DNA of 36,177 nucleotides from positions 1 through 36,177 of the forward strand of contig CALVIU010000011.1 of NCBI GenBank assembly GCA_944331835.1. Reading direction: 5' to 3'. The notes beneath the pieces were generated by a model. The model was not told where the DNA came from and ran no database searches. It saw nothing but the letters and a program-made list of their open reading frames with translations. Position numbers and translations under genes: made by a program. Shown piece after piece: positions 23,996 to 32,167 of this stretch. The stretch's first letter is position 1. Every line of letters begins with the position of its first letter. This DNA is from an uncultured Bacilli bacterium (GTDB taxonomy: Bacteria; Bacillota_I; Bacilli_A; RF39; UBA660).

Positions 23996-24771
23996 GTGGG
24001 GTTCAAAAAGGAATAAAAATTGCTGCTATTGTTCTTGCAATTTTTATTATATGTTTAATAATTAATGCCATTCTTGCTTTAGTTGGTTCATTTGCTTATG
24101 CTGAAGGTGATATTGACTTTTCTGAAAGCTATACAGAAGTTTCCAATATTGAAATAGAATTAAATACAACAAATTTAGAAGTAAAAGTCGGTGATACGTT
24201 TAAAGTAGAAGCGAGTAATGTAACTGATAAATTTAAAGTAAAAAAGAGAAATAATACTTTATATATAGAAGAAGATAGCTTTTGGCTATTTGGAAATAAT
24301 AATGCTGGAAAAGTAATTGTATATGTTCCAGAATATTTAGAAGAATTAAATATTGATACCGGAGCAGGTACGACAACGATAAAAAATATCAGTGCTAGAA
24401 AGATGAATCTTGATCATGGTGCTGGGATAATTGAAATTAATGCATCAACTTTTGATAATTCGGAGATTGATGGTGGAACTGGAGAAATTAACATAAGTAG
24501 TTCAATATTTACTAATTTAGAATTAGATACCGGAGTAGGTGAAGTAAATTTTAATGGTCAAATACTCGGTAAAAGCAATATTAGTGCAGGTATTGGTGAA
24601 ATTAATTTAACTTTAACAGGTGGAGAAGAACTATATGAACTTCGTATTGATAAAGGTATTGGTGATGTTTTCTTAAACGGCGAAGATTATGGTAGATCTA
24701 GTTATGGTAATGGGGCTAATTTAATTGACATTGATGGTGGTATTGGTGAAATAAATATTAATTTTAATTAG
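23992..24771 (+). CDS. DUF4097-like envelope protein with beta-helix repeats
   Basis: A 259-residue protein with a membrane anchor (about 8-32) and an exterior parallel beta-helix-like domain with short repeats (IDTGAGTTTIKN, LDHGAGIIEIN, IDGGTGEINIS, LDTGVGEVNF, ISAGIGEINL, IDKGIGDVFL, IDGGIGEINI). This is the DUF4097/adhesin-like pattern often encoded beside LiaF-like genes. It is translationally coupled to the LiaF-like gene. Its last bases overlap those of the convergent gene at 24764. Function unknown; a role in envelope stress or surface sensing is inferred from the partner. Confidence 0.75.
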   Translation: MSGVQKGIKIAAIVLAIFIICLIINAILALVGSFAYAEGDIDFSESYTEVSNIEIELNTTNLEVKVGDTFKVEASNVTDKFKVKKRNNTLYIEEDSFWLFGNNNAGKVIVYVPEYLEELNIDTGAGTTTIKNISARKMNLDHGAGIIEINASTFDNSEIDGGTGEINISSSIFTNLELDTGVGEVNFNGQILGKSNISAGIGEINLTLTGGEELYELRIDKGIGDVFLNGEDYGRSSYGNGANLIDIDGGIGEININFN

Positions 24772-25141
24772 ATTTTAAATTGTTTAATTCTTTTTCTATT
24801 TTACTAACAGCATCGAGAAGAAAATTAACTTCATCTCTTTGAGTCTGATTACTTCTTCCTTGCTCATTATCTGTAAACGGCCCTCCGGTGCCGTTTTTAT
24901 GTTTTTGGGAATTAGTGTTTAAATTGTTATTTTCTAGTCTTGCTTCAATTAATTGTTGTTGAGCAGCATGAGTAAGAATATATTGCCCAACTAAAATTAA
25001 CCAGTTGCCAATAGAATTCTGTTCGTTGGCATTGTAATCTCCAACACAAGCAAAACCAACGGTTACTGCTAAAACCGCATACAAATGCGGATCAGTATTC
25101 GGAGGAAAATTTGAATTATGATAGTTTCTATCCATATTCAT
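24764..25141 (-). CDS. Conserved hypothetical protein with a YAVLAVTVGFACVGD motif
   Basis: A 125-residue protein preceded by a strong AAAGGGGGG site. Residues about 17-60 contain a semi-hydrophobic segment and NEQNSIGNWLILVGQ, a signature I associate with small uncharacterised Firmicutes proteins. The second half is polar, Asn/Gln-rich, with a C-terminal coiled-coil-like helix (about 103-122). It has no signal peptide. It is convergent with the DUF4097-like gene, overlapping by 8 bases. A plus-strand terminator-like hairpin lies inside it. Function unknown. Confidence 0.7.
   Translation of the reverse strand: MNMDRNYHNSNFPPNTDPHLYAVLAVTVGFACVGDYNANEQNSIGNWLILVGQYILTHAAQQQLIEARLENNNLNTNSQKHKNGTGGPFTDNEQGRSNQTQRDEVNFLLDAVSKIEKELNNLKSN
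24875..24898 (+). terminator. Plus-strand terminator-like hairpin inside the convergent gene
   Basis: AAACGGC (24875-24881), 8-base loop, GCCGTTT (24890-24896), then TT. It would stop the transcript coming from the LiaF-like operon about 105 bases past its stop, within the coding part of the opposite gene. Confidence 0.5.
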
Positions 25142-25231
25142 CCCCCCTTTAAAATTTTATTAAGGTTGTCCAATTTTCTTTACTAATTTCGGATTTTGTG
25201 GTAAAATACAGCCTTGTTTGGGGTGATTTAT

Positions 25232-25948
25232 GTGAATTATGATGAAAAAGTGATTAATTTATTGAAAAAATTAAAAGCAAAGGGATTAAAAAGATCCAGT
25301 TGTCTTGCCATAGCGGTAATTATTATGACCAATGGTGGATCAACTACTAATTTAAATTCTAAGAATGTACAAGAACTAAATGAAACAAGTCAATATGAAG
25401 TTACAAGCATAGCTAAAACTACAAGTAAAGTTGGAGAAATTGCTGTTGAAATTCCTAAAGAACCAACTAATGAAGAAAAGATTGCTGAAATTTTAGCCAG
25501 GGAAAATATAACTAGAGAACAATTTGATGAAATTGTTGCAACTGTTATTGGTGAAGCTGCTCCGGGAAGCTATGAAGATGCTTATGCAGTAATTAATACA
25601 TTTTATAACAGAAAGATTAGTAAAATTTGGATTAATGAAGTTTTAAAAGTAACTGACATTGATAATGGAGATAACCTATATGCTCAAATAACTCTGATAA
25701 ATCAATCTGAGGTATATACTAGTGGTAGATATAAAGAATTTTTAGGAGTTACTGATGTTCCAGCTTATCAAGCAACAATTGACTTCTTATATACATTAGA
25801 ACCAATGCACAATTATTTGTGCTTCTTTGCGAGTTATGGTGATAAGGAAGGTCGTGAACAATTCGTCGATGGTGGAAATCTATATTATAGTGTCTTATTA
25901 GATGAAGATCGAGTTGCACCACCAACCACTTTAACTAGAAAACCATAA
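25232..25948 (+). CDS. SleB-like cell wall hydrolase (Hydrolase_2 family), anchored
   Basis: I start it at GTG 25232, with GGGGTGA about 5 bases upstream. It encodes 238 residues. A hydrophobic segment near residues 24-38 is a weak signal anchor. A linker follows, then a domain from about residue 90 with IVATVIGEAAPGSYEDAYAV and INTFYNRK. This is the Hydrolase_2 (SleB/CwlJ) pattern of a catalytic Glu followed by an NR motif. Such enzymes cut peptidoglycan glycan strands during spore germination or wall growth. The family match is by motif, the sequence is divergent, and the catalytic assignment is tentative. Confidence 0.7.
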   Translation: MNYDEKVINLLKKLKAKGLKRSSCLAIAVIIMTNGGSTTNLNSKNVQELNETSQYEVTSIAKTTSKVGEIAVEIPKEPTNEEKIAEILARENITREQFDEIVATVIGEAAPGSYEDAYAVINTFYNRKISKIWINEVLKVTDIDNGDNLYAQITLINQSEVYTSGRYKEFLGVTDVPAYQATIDFLYTLEPMHNYLCFFASYGDKEGREQFVDGGNLYYSVLLDEDRVAPPTTLTRKP

Positions 25949-25968
25949 TTTCTTTAATTATGTGAAGA

Positions 25969-25997
25969 TTGCATTTTTTCTTTATATACTATATAAT
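25969..25997 (+). promoter_or_regulatory. Promoter of the engB-pilin-der operon
   Basis: TTGCAT (25969-25974), exactly 17 bases, TATAAT (25992-25997). The start of transcription would lie about at 26004, giving a leader of about ten bases before ATG 26014. Confidence 0.7.
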
Positions 25998-26013
25998 TGA
26001 ATTGGTGATTATT

Positions 26014-26595
26014 ATGCAAATTGAGAAGGTAGAGGAACCGATTATCGCCGTAAGGCGTAGTCAATATCCCGAAGATAACAAATCAGAATTTTTATTAGTA
26101 GGGAGAAGTAACGTTGGTAAAAGTAGTTTTATTAATACACTCATTGAAAGAAAAAATTTTGCCAGAACTTCTTCTAAACCAGGGAAAACTCAAACATTAA
26201 ACTTTTATCTAGTTAATGATAGATTTTATTTAGTGGACGTTCCTGGTTATGGTTATGCTAGCGTCAGTAAAGATAAACAAAAGAAATTTGGCCTTATGAT
26301 TGAAGAATACTTAAAAAATAGACCAAATCTTAAACATGTCTTTTTACTTATCGACTATCGTCATAAACCAACTGAAGATGATACTTTGATGTATGAATTT
26401 TTAAAATACTATAATTTAGATATAACTATCGTAGCTACAAAATATGATAAAATTAGTAAGAACAATCGACTTAAACAAGATAAATTAATTAAAGATACAC
26501 TAAAATATAGTGAAGATGATGAATTCGTTACATTTTCAACAATTACAAAGAAAGGCCGCGCCGAAATATTAGATATTTTAGAACGCAAGTTATAG
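26014..26595 (+). CDS. engB: Ribosome biogenesis GTPase EngB (YsxC/YihA)
   Basis: A 193-residue GTPase; the start is set at ATG 26014 behind GGTGAT, because the longer frame begins in the promoter. It has G1 GRSNVGKSS (30-38), G2 in the SKPGKTQT loop, G3 DVPGYG (75-80), G4 TKYD and a G5-like STITKKG. This is the standard EngB family layout and length. EngB is needed for late assembly of the large ribosomal subunit. It is followed by the prepilin gene with 8 bases between and then der, another ribosome-assembly GTPase. Confidence 0.95.
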   Translation: MQIEKVEEPIIAVRRSQYPEDNKSEFLLVGRSNVGKSSFINTLIERKNFARTSSKPGKTQTLNFYLVNDRFYLVDVPGYGYASVSKDKQKKFGLMIEEYLKNRPNLKHVFLLIDYRHKPTEDDTLMYEFLKYYNLDITIVATKYDKISKNNRLKQDKLIKDTLKYSEDDEFVTFSTITKKGRAEILDILERKL

Positions 26596-26603
26596 GTGAT
26601 GCT

Positions 26604-27041
26604 ATGGGAAAAAAGGGATTTACTTTAGTTGAATTGCTAGCAGTTATAGTTGTTTTGTCACTAGTTATGGCTATGGCTTTTGTTAGTATTAATGCTGTTC
26701 GTCAAAGTTCATTAGAACGAATAGTTGAAACTAAGATTGGCCAAATAGAACAAGCAGCAGTTCTATACGCCCAAGACAATCCAGAAATCCTTACTGAACC
26801 TTGCGATGTAGATGGTGTTCATTATGATTATTATTGTAAAGTTCTAACTGTAAGAGATATCATTGAGGCTGGAAGTTATTTTGAAAGTGGCGATTTAGTA
26901 ACTGATGAAAGTGGTACTTATGTTGATTTAATAAATGATGTAACTGGTAAAAGTATGCTTGATGATACTGTTCAGGTATATCGTAAAAATAATCGTATAT
27001 ATTCTGTCATGTTAGAAGTTAAAAGTAATGAAACAAGTTAA
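26604..27041 (+). CDS. Type IV pilin-like protein (prepilin N-terminus)
   Basis: A 145-residue protein starting MGKKG then FTLVELLAVIVVLSLVMAMAF, a class III prepilin cleavage site after the glycine with Glu at position 5 of the mature form and a long hydrophobic helix. This fits competence/type IV pseudopilins (ComGC-like) or type II secretion pseudopilins. A CxxxGVHYDYYC segment may form a disulfide in the globular head. No assembly ATPase, prepilin peptidase or further pilin genes are next to it. It lies inside the engB-der operon, an unusual place. SD GGTGAT sits 4 bases before the ATG. Confidence 0.85.
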   Translation: MGKKGFTLVELLAVIVVLSLVMAMAFVSINAVRQSSLERIVETKIGQIEQAAVLYAQDNPEILTEPCDVDGVHYDYYCKVLTVRDIIEAGSYFESGDLVTDESGTYVDLINDVTGKSMLDDTVQVYRKNNRIYSVMLEVKSNETS

Positions 27042-27052
27042 GGGGGGATATT

Positions 27053-28357
27053 ATGCAAACAGTATGTTTAATAGGAAAACCAAATGTCGGTAAAAGTAGC
27101 ATTTTTAATCGACTAATTAAAGAAAAGAAAGCCATAATTATGGATACTCCCGGTATCACTAGAGATCGTATTTATGGTATTGTAAATTATAATAAAAAAC
27201 GTTTTTCATTAATTGATACCGGTGGAATTAGTTTAGGAAATGATAATTTTGATAAAGATATTATAGCTCAAGCTGAACTTGCTATTGATGAAGCTGATAT
27301 AGTTTTATTTGTAGTTGATGGTCTTCTAGATATTGATGCTACAGATATTTATATTAAAGACATGTTACATAAAGCCAATAAAAAGGTAATTGTTGTTGTA
27401 AATAAATTAGATAATAATAAAAGACTAGATAATTTATATAACTTTTATGAATTAGGTTTTAGCGAAGTCATCGGAGTTAGCGCTGAACATAATATTGGCT
27501 TTGATAAATTATTAGAAATGATTTGCAACGATATTCCAGAAGAAGAGACTATCGAAGATAATACTTTAAAATTTTGTATTATAGGACGTCCTAATGTCGG
27601 TAAGAGTAGTTTAATTAATGCCTTGCTTAATACTGATAGAGCCATAGTTAGTGATGTTGCGGGAACAACTAGAGATGCCATAGATACTAAATTTAAATAT
27701 AATCATGAAGAATTTACAGTAATAGATACTGCTGGAATGCGTAAAAAAGGTCGGATTTATGAATCTGTTGAAAAGTATAGTTTGATTAGAAGTTTAAAAG
27801 CAATAGAACGAAGTGATGTTTGTGTTGTAGTAATTGATGCCTCAACTGGTATCATAGAACACGATAAACACATAATGTCTTATGCCATTGAAGCCGGTAA
27901 GGGAATTGTTATTGTAGTTAATAAATGGGATACAGTGAAAAATCCTGATGGAGCAATTAAAGAATGGAAAGAATTGATAAAATATGAATTCCAATTTGTA
28001 CCATTTGCTAATGTAGTGTTCTTAAGTGCTTTAAATAAAAAAAGAATTAATACTTTGATGCCAGAAGTAATTAAAGCATATGAAAATAATAAAAAAGAAG
28101 TTAAAACTTCAATTTTAAATAATATTATTATGGAAGCCGTTAGTATTCATATACCGCCATCATATAAGGGAAAACGTTTAAAAATATATTTTGTTAGTCA
28201 AACCGACAGTAAACCACCAAAGTTTACTTTCCAAGTTAATGATAAAAAATTAGTCCATTTTAGTTATGAAAGATATCTTGAAAATCAAATAAGAGAAAAT
28301 ATTGATTTAACGGGTACACCAATAGTGTTGCAATTTAAAAATAAGGGTGACGAATAA
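27053..28357 (+). CDS. der: Ribosome biogenesis GTPase Der (EngA)
   Basis: A 434-residue protein with two tandem GTPase domains, the hallmark of Der: first G1 GKPNVGKSS (residues 7-15) with TRDRI switch and DTGG, and second G1 GRPNVGKSS (about 178-186) with GTTRDAID and DTAGMR. G4 motifs NKLD and NKWD follow. The C-terminal KH-like domain (about 350-434) ends in the family-typical IDLTGTPIVLQFKNK. Der binds the large ribosomal subunit during assembly. A strong AAGGGGGG site precedes the ATG. Confidence 0.97.
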   Translation: MQTVCLIGKPNVGKSSIFNRLIKEKKAIIMDTPGITRDRIYGIVNYNKKRFSLIDTGGISLGNDNFDKDIIAQAELAIDEADIVLFVVDGLLDIDATDIYIKDMLHKANKKVIVVVNKLDNNKRLDNLYNFYELGFSEVIGVSAEHNIGFDKLLEMICNDIPEEETIEDNTLKFCIIGRPNVGKSSLINALLNTDRAIVSDVAGTTRDAIDTKFKYNHEEFTVIDTAGMRKKGRIYESVEKYSLIRSLKAIERSDVCVVVIDASTGIIEHDKHIMSYAIEAGKGIVIVVNKWDTVKNPDGAIKEWKELIKYEFQFVPFANVVFLSALNKKRINTLMPEVIKAYENNKKEVKTSILNNIIMEAVSIHIPPSYKGKRLKIYFVSQTDSKPPKFTFQVNDKKLVHFSYERYLENQIRENIDLTGTPIVLQFKNKGDE

Positions 28358-28364
28358 TTCACTT

Positions 28365-29171
28365 TTATTTTTTTGTTCTTCTTCTAACTTCTTCTAAAGT
28401 AGACATATTTAATGATATATTGTATTTATCTTGCGCTTGTAAATATAATTGTCTTAAATCATGTCCTGAAATAATAAAAGCTCGAGGATATAACTTTTTC
28501 CATATTCCTAAATCCATAGTAGCATTATTAGTTAAATCAAACACAATATTTTTGCTTGGATCAATTACAACAGAATGCTCAAGAAATCCTTCGAAAGTTA
28601 AAGGAATATAATAATATGCTCCATAAAAATCAGGATTTTCTAATAAAAAACTTGTAGTTACATTGTGACAATAACCGCATCGTTTTTCTTGAGGAATCGG
28701 TGTGGTTCCTAATGTATCAAAAGCATTAGTAATATAAATGTCTCCATAAATAGTATCTAGTTGAAATTGCGTACTAGATAACTCTTTAATTGAATTTATA
28801 GAAACAAGACCATTAGTTATAAAAGAAAATAACTGAGAATCAATTGCCTTGCAACATATATTATCGATATATTGAGAAGCTATAACCAGTTCAGCTTGCG
28901 AGCGATATCCATAAGTATCAATAATATGTTTGACTATTTCTAAATTCTTTGGTTTGTCACTAGCTATTAAAAAAGAAAATATAATTTGTAATTTTGCAGA
29001 ATAATCCTCCAATGGTATACATTCTGGATCAAAAACTAATTCATTAATAGCTTGTCTAACTACGTCATTATTTTTTCTTTTATTTCTTTTTTGCCGAAGC
29101 GTATAATCAATAACTAATTCTTTAAAAGTATTTTTATCCAAAACTTTTTTTACATCATCAAAAGTTATCAT
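28365..29171 (-). CDS. Hypothetical protein with papain/transglutaminase-like Cys-His-Asp signature
   Basis: A 268-residue cytoplasmic protein without signal or membrane helix. The first 110 residues look helical and basic. The C-terminal part has RCGYCHNVTTSFL (C165, C168), then EHSVVIDPSKN with H199 and D204, and FDLTNN. The order Cys, then His, then Asp with these spacings is the pattern of papain-fold and transglutaminase-like peptidases. C168 is the likely nucleophile. I do not know the family, so the fold call is inference. A consensus promoter lies at 29226-29198 and SD GGGGGATA before the ATG. Confidence 0.65.
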   Translation of the reverse strand: MITFDDVKKVLDKNTFKELVIDYTLRQKRNKRKNNDVVRQAINELVFDPECIPLEDYSAKLQIIFSFLIASDKPKNLEIVKHIIDTYGYRSQAELVIASQYIDNICCKAIDSQLFSFITNGLVSINSIKELSSTQFQLDTIYGDIYITNAFDTLGTTPIPQEKRCGYCHNVTTSFLLENPDFYGAYYYIPLTFEGFLEHSVVIDPSKNIVFDLTNNATMDLGIWKKLYPRAFIISGHDLRQLYLQAQDKYNISLNMSTLEEVRRRTKK

Positions 29172-29197
29172 AAGAATATCCCCCTTTTTGGTTTCCT

Positions 29198-29226
29198 ATT
29201 ATATATTTAATAAAGGCACTTGTCAA
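29198..29226 (-). promoter_or_regulatory. Consensus promoter of the 28365-29171 gene
   Basis: On the minus strand a perfect TTGACA (29226-29221), 17 bases, perfect TATAAT (29203-29198). Confidence 0.85.
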
Positions 29227-29257
29227 ATAATTGCATATAATATTCTAGAGGTGGATT

Positions 29258-29500
29258 ATGAGATTTGGTGATGATTTTTTTAAAAAGGTTGAAAAAAAGA
29301 CCAATGTCGATAAAAATACAATTCTTTCTTTAGCGGAAAAATTACAAAATGGCAATATGAAAGATGAAGGAACTTTAAGAGAAGTGATTGACACTTTAAG
29401 CAAAATGACAGGAAAAAAGGTAACAAAAGAACAAAGTGATAAAATAATCAGCAAAATAATTGATGATAAAGTTCCTAAAGATGTTGATAAAATGTTTTAA
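29258..29500 (+). CDS. spoVIF: Stage VI sporulation protein F-like
   Basis: An 80-residue protein matching SpoVIF (formerly YjcC) in length and pattern: an opening FFKKVEKKTNVDKNTILSLA, LQNGNMKDEGTLREVIDTLSKMTGKKV in the middle, and TKEQSDKIISKIIDDKVPKD near the end. In Bacillus the protein helps late spore-coat assembly under sigma-K/GerE control. The organism's ability to form spores cannot be judged from this window. AGAGGTGG gives a good ribosome site for ATG 29258. Confidence 0.75.
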   Translation: MRFGDDFFKKVEKKTNVDKNTILSLAEKLQNGNMKDEGTLREVIDTLSKMTGKKVTKEQSDKIISKIIDDKVPKDVDKMF

Positions 29501-29508
29501 GTATGTTA

Positions 29509-29532
29509 AGACTAATAGACTAATAGACTAAT
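29509..29532. repeat. Three tandem copies of AGACTAAT
   Basis: An 8-base unit repeated exactly three times, just after the spoVIF-like stop and 11 bases before the -35 of the next promoter. A short slippage-prone repeat, too far from the promoter spacer to switch it directly. Confidence 0.85.
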
Positions 29533-29542
29533 AAACCCTAAT

Positions 29543-29571
29543 TTGACAAGAAAAAGCATCCATGGTATAAT
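29543..29571 (+). promoter_or_regulatory. Perfect consensus promoter
   Basis: TTGACA (29543-29548), 17 bases, TATAAT (29566-29571), with a TGG extended -10. It should drive the 29601 gene strongly. Confidence 0.9.
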
Positions 29572-29600
29572 ACTCTCTTCATTAAAAAGGGAGTGATAAG

Positions 29601-30155
29601 ATGAAGAAACCAGAAGTACAAAAACATTTTTTAGCTTTAATGGATCGCCCTGGGGATTGTGTTTTGATAGATGTATCTAAGTTAGATATTGCTAATGGTT
29701 ATAATCCAAACACTTTAGCAGAATTAGATGCCTTTACAATGTATTTTTCTAAGCCTGAATTACTAGATGCTATCAAAAGAGCCAATATGGCTAATCAAAG
29801 ATATTTAAATGGTACAATGGTTATTCAAGATAATCAAAAACATAACCCAATTGAAGTTATTGATCGTGATTTTTATGATAATTTTCGCATAGATTTATTT
29901 TTAAAAGATAAAATGTTTGATAAAAATGCTAGTAATATGATAATTAATAAGTTTTCTGCCATAGTTAAAGATGCTACTTTAACAGAAAATTTTAAAAAAG
30001 CAATGCGCATGAATGATTTGGATGAAGCATGCAATATATTATTTGAATTACCTTATTTAACTCAAAGAAGAGTAATTGTTTATTTAATTTCATGGCATAA
30101 TAAAGAAAAAGAAATAGAGAAAAATCAAGAACTAATTCGTGATAAAGCAGCCTAA
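29601..30155 (+). CDS. Hypothetical protein, strongly expressed by promoter
   Basis: A 184-residue soluble, mostly helical protein I do not recognise. It has no signal or membrane segment and no clear motif. Recurrent features are an aromatic stretch LDAFTMYFSKPELLDAI and a C-terminal helix with LTQRRVIVYLISWHNKEKEIEKNQ. A perfect promoter, AAGGGAGTGAT ribosome site and its own terminator (30145-30169) point to an abundant monocistronic product. Function unknown. Confidence 0.75.
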   Translation: MKKPEVQKHFLALMDRPGDCVLIDVSKLDIANGYNPNTLAELDAFTMYFSKPELLDAIKRANMANQRYLNGTMVIQDNQKHNPIEVIDRDFYDNFRIDLFLKDKMFDKNASNMIINKFSAIVKDATLTENFKKAMRMNDLDEACNILFELPYLTQRRVIVYLISWHNKEKEIEKNQELIRDKAA

Positions 30156-30169
30156 AAAGGCTGTTTTTT
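30145..30169 (+). terminator. Terminator of the 29601 gene
   Basis: CAGCC (30148-30152), loop TAAAAA containing the stop codon, GGCTG (30159-30163), then six T. Confidence 0.85.
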
Positions 30170-30249
30170 GTCAAATTATGCCAAATTTTGACTAAAACAC
30201 CATATTTTACTAATTTTTGTACTATAATATTATTTAAGGAGTATTTATT

Positions 30250-31401
30250 ATGTTTAGAAAAAAGAATAAGATTGATACAGATGGCTTAAATGAAATTATC
30301 TATTTAAGTAAAAATATTTTAAAATTATTATTTATAGTTCTAATAATAAGTATAATTTTAGTAGCAATAATGTTATTTCGTGAAATTGGAGTATTTCGCT
30401 TTATTGGAAATGTTTTAAATGTTCTTTCTCCGTTATTTATTGGTTTTATTGTTGCTTGGTTATTTGCACCACTAGTTGATAAAATGACTAAAAAAGGCAT
30501 GTCACGAATATTAGCATCGATTATAATTTATGTAGTTTTTATTTTGTTTTTAGTTGTATTCTTCCGAATATTTATTCCAATAATTTACAATGAATTAAAT
30601 GAACTCATATCGACACTTCCAGGTATCATGACAGATATTACAGATTTTATCAATAATATATTTGCTAAGATTGATGTTGAGGGAGTCGATATCGAAGGAA
30701 TAAAGGATAGCATATTGAATGGAATAACTGCCTATGGCAATAGTATATCTAGTAGTATTCCAACAACTATTGTAAGTATTATGTCTAGTTTATTTAGTGG
30801 CTTAGGTAGCATATTCTTTGGCCTTATCATCGGTTTATACATGTTATTTGATTTTGATAATGTCACTAATTTACTTCTTAAACTTATCCCTAAAAGACAT
30901 CAAATGGAAATTGCTAATTTACTAGAAGATATTGGTAGAGAAGTAAGAAAGAGTGTTAATGGTACCTTATTAGTGGCTTGCATGGTATTTGTTTGTGATA
31001 CGATTGGTTTTTCAATCATTGGTCTAAAATCTGCCTTGCTTTTTGGCCTTTTCTGTGGAATAACTGATTTAATTCCATATATTGGTCCATACATAGGTAC
31101 AGCAGTTGCTGCAGTTGTAGCATTTACCCAAAGTACATTGGTAGGAATTGGTGTATTAATAATTGCTATCATTGTTCAACTTGTCGAAAGTTATATTTTA
31201 CAACCGGTAGTTATGAGTAGAGCAACTAAACTTCATCCCGTAACTATTATTTGTGGTTTATTAATATTTGGTCATTTCTTTGGTATTATAGGTATGATTC
31301 TCGCTGTACCAATTATGTCAATATTTAAAGTAATATGGAAATTCATAGTTAAAAAGTTTGAGTTATTTCAAGAAAAAAGACCAGAAGTAGTTGAAGAATA
31401 G
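30250..31401 (+). CDS. AI-2E family transporter (YdiK/PerM-like)
   Basis: A 383-residue membrane protein with the AI-2E family layout: hydrophobic helices near 20-40, 54-75 and 85-105, a variable middle domain (about 115-190), and a C-terminal block of four or five helices. The conserved FGLFCGITDLIPYIGPYIG and VESYILQPVVMSRATKLHPV motifs are clear. Members export small molecules or exchange ions, and the substrate is not predictable. It is followed by the alanine T-box leader of the next operon. SD AAGGAG precedes the ATG. Confidence 0.92.
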   Translation: MFRKKNKIDTDGLNEIIYLSKNILKLLFIVLIISIILVAIMLFREIGVFRFIGNVLNVLSPLFIGFIVAWLFAPLVDKMTKKGMSRILASIIIYVVFILFLVVFFRIFIPIIYNELNELISTLPGIMTDITDFINNIFAKIDVEGVDIEGIKDSILNGITAYGNSISSSIPTTIVSIMSSLFSGLGSIFFGLIIGLYMLFDFDNVTNLLLKLIPKRHQMEIANLLEDIGREVRKSVNGTLLVACMVFVCDTIGFSIIGLKSALLFGLFCGITDLIPYIGPYIGTAVAAVVAFTQSTLVGIGVLIIAIIVQLVESYILQPVVMSRATKLHPVTIICGLLIFGHFFGIIGMILAVPIMSIFKVIWKFIVKKFELFQEKRPEVVEE

Positions 31402-31423
31402 AATTTTGTGTGATATATTTATT

Positions 31424-31612
31424 AAGTAATCGCTTGAGGAAAGATTTCAAGTAAATCATTTTTTCTAGAGAATTAGTGGTTGGTGCAAACTAATAAAAAT
31501 ATTACTTGATGCTGCTTTCTTAGATTAAACGTTAATCGCGTTAAGATAATTAAGTAAATTAAAGGATGGTACCGTGCTAATGCACTCCTTGGGTATTATC
31601 CTTTTTATTTTT
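31424..31612 (+). promoter_or_regulatory. T-box riboswitch, alanine specifier
   Basis: Stem I: AGGAAAG (31437-31443) with CTTTCTT (31515-31521), and TCAAGTAA (31447-31454) with TTACTTGA (31502-31509). The specifier triplet GCT (31511-31513, Ala) sits between the two on the 3' side. The distal arm has AGAGAATTAGTGGTTGGTG. T-box GGATGGTACC (31564-31573) has TGGT, fitting the ACCA end of tRNA-Ala. Antiterminator AAGGA...TCCTT and the competing terminator AAAGGATGGTACC/GGTATTATCCTTT (to 31604) plus T's are both complete. Uncharged tRNA-Ala should turn on the downstream genes. Confidence 0.93.
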
Positions 31613-31624
31613 AAGGAGGATGAA

Positions 31625-32167
31625 ATGAAAATATTTATCGTTGGGGGTAAGAGCGGTAGTGGTAAAGGCGAAGTAGCCAAATTTATAAATGAATTTTATA
31701 TTTATAAATTAAAGAAATGTGTTATTACAGAATATAGTAAATATTTAAAGGAATTTGCTAAAGAACTAACTGACTGGGATGGAATAAGTGCTAATAAGCC
31801 TCGAGATTTTTTACAAGAGTTCGGTTCTAAGATTAGAGCATATGACAAATATTTCTTTACCAAAAGAATGATTGAAGACATCAATATTTATGAATTAGCA
31901 GGTATCGATGTTGTAATTATTGCAGATGCCCGTATGCCAGAAGAATTTGAAGAAATGAAAGAAAATTATGATGCCGTTTATAGTCTTTTAGTAGTTAATC
32001 AATTTGCTCAAAGTAAATTAACGATTGCTCAACAATCTCATATTACCGAAACTGCTTTGGAAAACTATGATGAGTTTGATTATACATTTGCTAATGATGA
32101 TTTAAATGTCTTAAAAGATAAAGTATTTAAATATTTGGAGGGAATAGAAAATGAAACAACTAACTAG
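31625..32167 (+). CDS. P-loop nucleotide kinase-like protein, first gene of the alanine T-box operon
   Basis: I start it at ATG 31625, right after AAGGAGG; the longer frame begins inside the T-box terminator. The 180-residue protein has Walker A GGKSGSGKGE (about 7-16), a DxR-like IIADARMPEEFEEM segment (about 100-112) and a C-terminal YTFANDD. This is the pattern of deoxynucleoside-monophosphate-kinase-like (T4 gp1-like) P-loop proteins. It probably phosphorylates a nucleotide or related small molecule; the substrate is not clear. It overlaps alaS by 17 bases, so the two are coupled. Confidence 0.7.
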   Translation: MKIFIVGGKSGSGKGEVAKFINEFYIYKLKKCVITEYSKYLKEFAKELTDWDGISANKPRDFLQEFGSKIRAYDKYFFTKRMIEDINIYELAGIDVVIIADARMPEEFEEMKENYDAVYSLLVVNQFAQSKLTIAQQSHITETALENYDEFDYTFANDDLNVLKDKVFKYLEGIENETTN

